Assembly: GCA_934454525.1 (NCBI GenBank)
Contig: CAKSFM010000003.1
Location: 1-64,000, forward strand
Length of the DNA: 64,000 nucleotides
Source: an uncultured Clostridia bacterium
Lineage (GTDB): Bacteria; Bacillota; Clostridia; UMGS1883
Reading direction: 5' to 3'
In this document: positions 63,601-64,000 of the stretch, piece by piece
Layout of the letters: the number at the start of each line of letters is the position of its first letter
How positions within the stretch are numbered: the first letter of the stretch is position 1
Program-made: the position numbers and the translations under genes
Notes under the pieces: model-generated
Databases searched by the model: none
What the model was told of the DNA's origin: nothing
The model's input: the letters and a program-made list of their open reading frames with translations, nothing else

Positions 63601-64000
63601 AGAATATCACGCACACGCGTGAGGTTGTCCTCAGTGTGCGCAAGTTTACGCTCCGCCTCGTTTTTCCTATAGCGATATTTCGAAATTCCGGCGGCTTCCT
63701 CGAAAATCTGGCGGCGCTCGTCACCCTTGGACGAAACGATTTCCGCAATTTTTCCCTGACCGACAATAGAATAGCCGTCTCTTCCCAGACCGGTATCCAT
63801 AAACATTTCGTTAATATCTTTAAGTCTGCACGGGGTGCGGTTTATCAGATACTCACTTTCACCGCTGCGGAAAACGCGCCTTGTTACTTCAACCTCGTTG
63901 TAATCGCACGCAAGAAAATGCGTTGAATTATCAAGCACAAGAGAAACCTCCGCATAGCCGAGCGGCTTGCGTTTCTGCGTTCCAGCAAAGATAACATCCT
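60618..64000 (-). CDS. Chromosome partition protein SMC (5-prime end outside window)
   Basis: The frame is open to the right edge, so the N-terminal Walker A region (about 60 residues) is missing. Visible: the head block SIVGQGKIAEIVSSKGDERRQIFEEAAGISKYR, two long coiled coils around a hinge (near residue 500-600 of the visible part), and the C-terminal ABC signature LSGGEHALTAIALLFALL with Walker B FLVLDEIEAALD. It condenses and segregates chromosomes. The smc-ftsY order is typical. Confidence 0.96.
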   Translation of the reverse strand, partial: DVIFAGTQKRKPLGYAEVSLVLDNSTHFLACDYNEVEVTRRVFRSGESEYLINRTPCRLKDINEMFMDTGLGRDGYSIVGQGKIAEIVSSKGDERRQIFEEAAGISKYRYRKNEAERKLAHTEDNLTRVRDILSELTDRVEPLRKQSEKAIKFLDLREELKGIEISALLEIIDAKRADAKKTGQIYTDAAAEFENAKQALDESNKKSDELYAAIKETDGEIEEKRQRLSRLEGEGAAIDNERALLENNIENHKTNIVRIEGELSGWSKREDVLRETKKKIEQEKVGFSIKCNDMESELAALEGEDRALSGELAAKNKLLEEARENAISLRQKKAEAQSRIESIELVTRNIETRRFSVEVDIASAADDIRTLTAELSALDEKCADAQIKTQKAEDDVFNVRRDQQTDSQKISELKNKYNEISSAYGEKQGRRKMLVEMERGLEGYARGVRELLKAESEGKYRGRLVGVLSKLVSTDKKYITAIETALGNAMQNIVVDTEEDAKQAIEYLKEKRLGRVTFLPITSQEGRRLDNEERIMKNRGAVAVACDVVSADDKIRNVVDALLGRTVIMDNMDNAIALARATHYKFKIVTLGGELLQPGGSVTGGSANRAQALLGRKDEIELLAKQCDELNRESEKIDSEIDSLTERLAELRDAENKLRAELSRCENDEHKLKAEHEMKESLLKMAQDRLDKFSKEKEQISGQQTDTDESKRKLREVIEGSDELIERAEELISERQNAVRGVVVKREELSVKIIDKKMQINNARKDTELAQQRIESVMQSILNSKSDFDERKSQITDEENAIAGLNTQIEQNNMRAAQCSAAVQSVRDEIQAYLSGRSGSDSELEALRVQIKEMNDKILVLQSEVVRIESKKNKIDEDLENAASRLWDDYELTYNSAMELKKDIGSLPAAQKRISELKSAIKALGNINVDAIEEYKDVKERYEFLGSQVSDMEKAKADLQKLIGEMMNIMREQFAEKFVIINRNFGKSFVDLFGGGKAEVRLVDPIDTLESPIEIEVQPPGKKLQNLTLLSGGEHALTAIALLFALLQVSPAPFLVLDEIEAALDDENVYRFGDYIRNYGNSTQFVVITHRRGTMEAADVLYGVTMQERGVSRLLSMKLEDVALEE

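Overview
The window looks like chromosome of an anaerobic, Gram-positive gut-type Clostridium relative (class Clostridia). Reasons: a glycyl-radical enzyme with its radical-SAM activase (oxygen-sensitive chemistry), S-layer-homology surface proteins, LplA/B/C-type sugar ABC transporters, SigH, the pair of a B12-type radical SAM protein with a DUF2344 protein, strong GGAGG ribosome sites and TTGACA/TATAAT promoters. No rRNA and no CRISPR array was seen.

Layout. 1-350: right end of an IS256-family element (transposase C-terminus). 714-35637: seventeen same-strand (-) genes, with gaps of at most about 130 bp, reading as one ~35 kb carbohydrate operon. In transcription order: GH88 unsaturated uronyl hydrolase, secreted heparinase II/III-type lyase, two SLH surface proteins, a secreted jelly-roll protein, solute-binding lipoprotein, two ABC permeases, a second secreted heparinase II/III-type lyase, GH94 phosphorylase, GH95 fucosidase, SGNH acetylesterase, glycyl-radical enzyme, its activase, two GH36-type enzymes, and a DMT transporter. 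35.65-35.80 kb holds a consensus promoter with three phased LacI-type operators. 35.8-41.2 kb: a LacI regulator that lacks any ATG/GTG/TTG start in front of its helix-turn-helix, two AraC regulators, a nucleoside-hydrolase-like gene and a GH27 alpha-galactosidase. 41.3-43.5 kb: a mosaic of mobile-element debris (frameshifted serine recombinase, DUF4417 remnant, a toxin/immunity-like pair, and a headless acetyltransferase). 43.6-64.0 kb: ordinary housekeeping genes (cysK, AlkD-like, YebC, NlpC/P60, zinc ribbon, tRNA-Gly, sigH, nadE, HAD phosphatase, topB, RlmL-like methyltransferase, radical SAM genes, rpsF-ssb-rpsR, ftsY, and smc cut by the window edge).

How it may work together (inference): surface and secreted proteins hold and cut an acidic, probably acetylated polysaccharide; the lipoprotein and permeases import unsaturated oligosaccharides; cytoplasmic GH88, GH94, GH95, GH36, GH27 and the esterase (none has a signal peptide) dismantle them; the glycyl-radical enzyme converts some released sugar or derivative by radical chemistry. 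The polysaccharide and the glycyl-radical substrate cannot be named from sequence. The glycyl-radical step inside a polysaccharide operon and the regulatory region are the most novel parts of the window.
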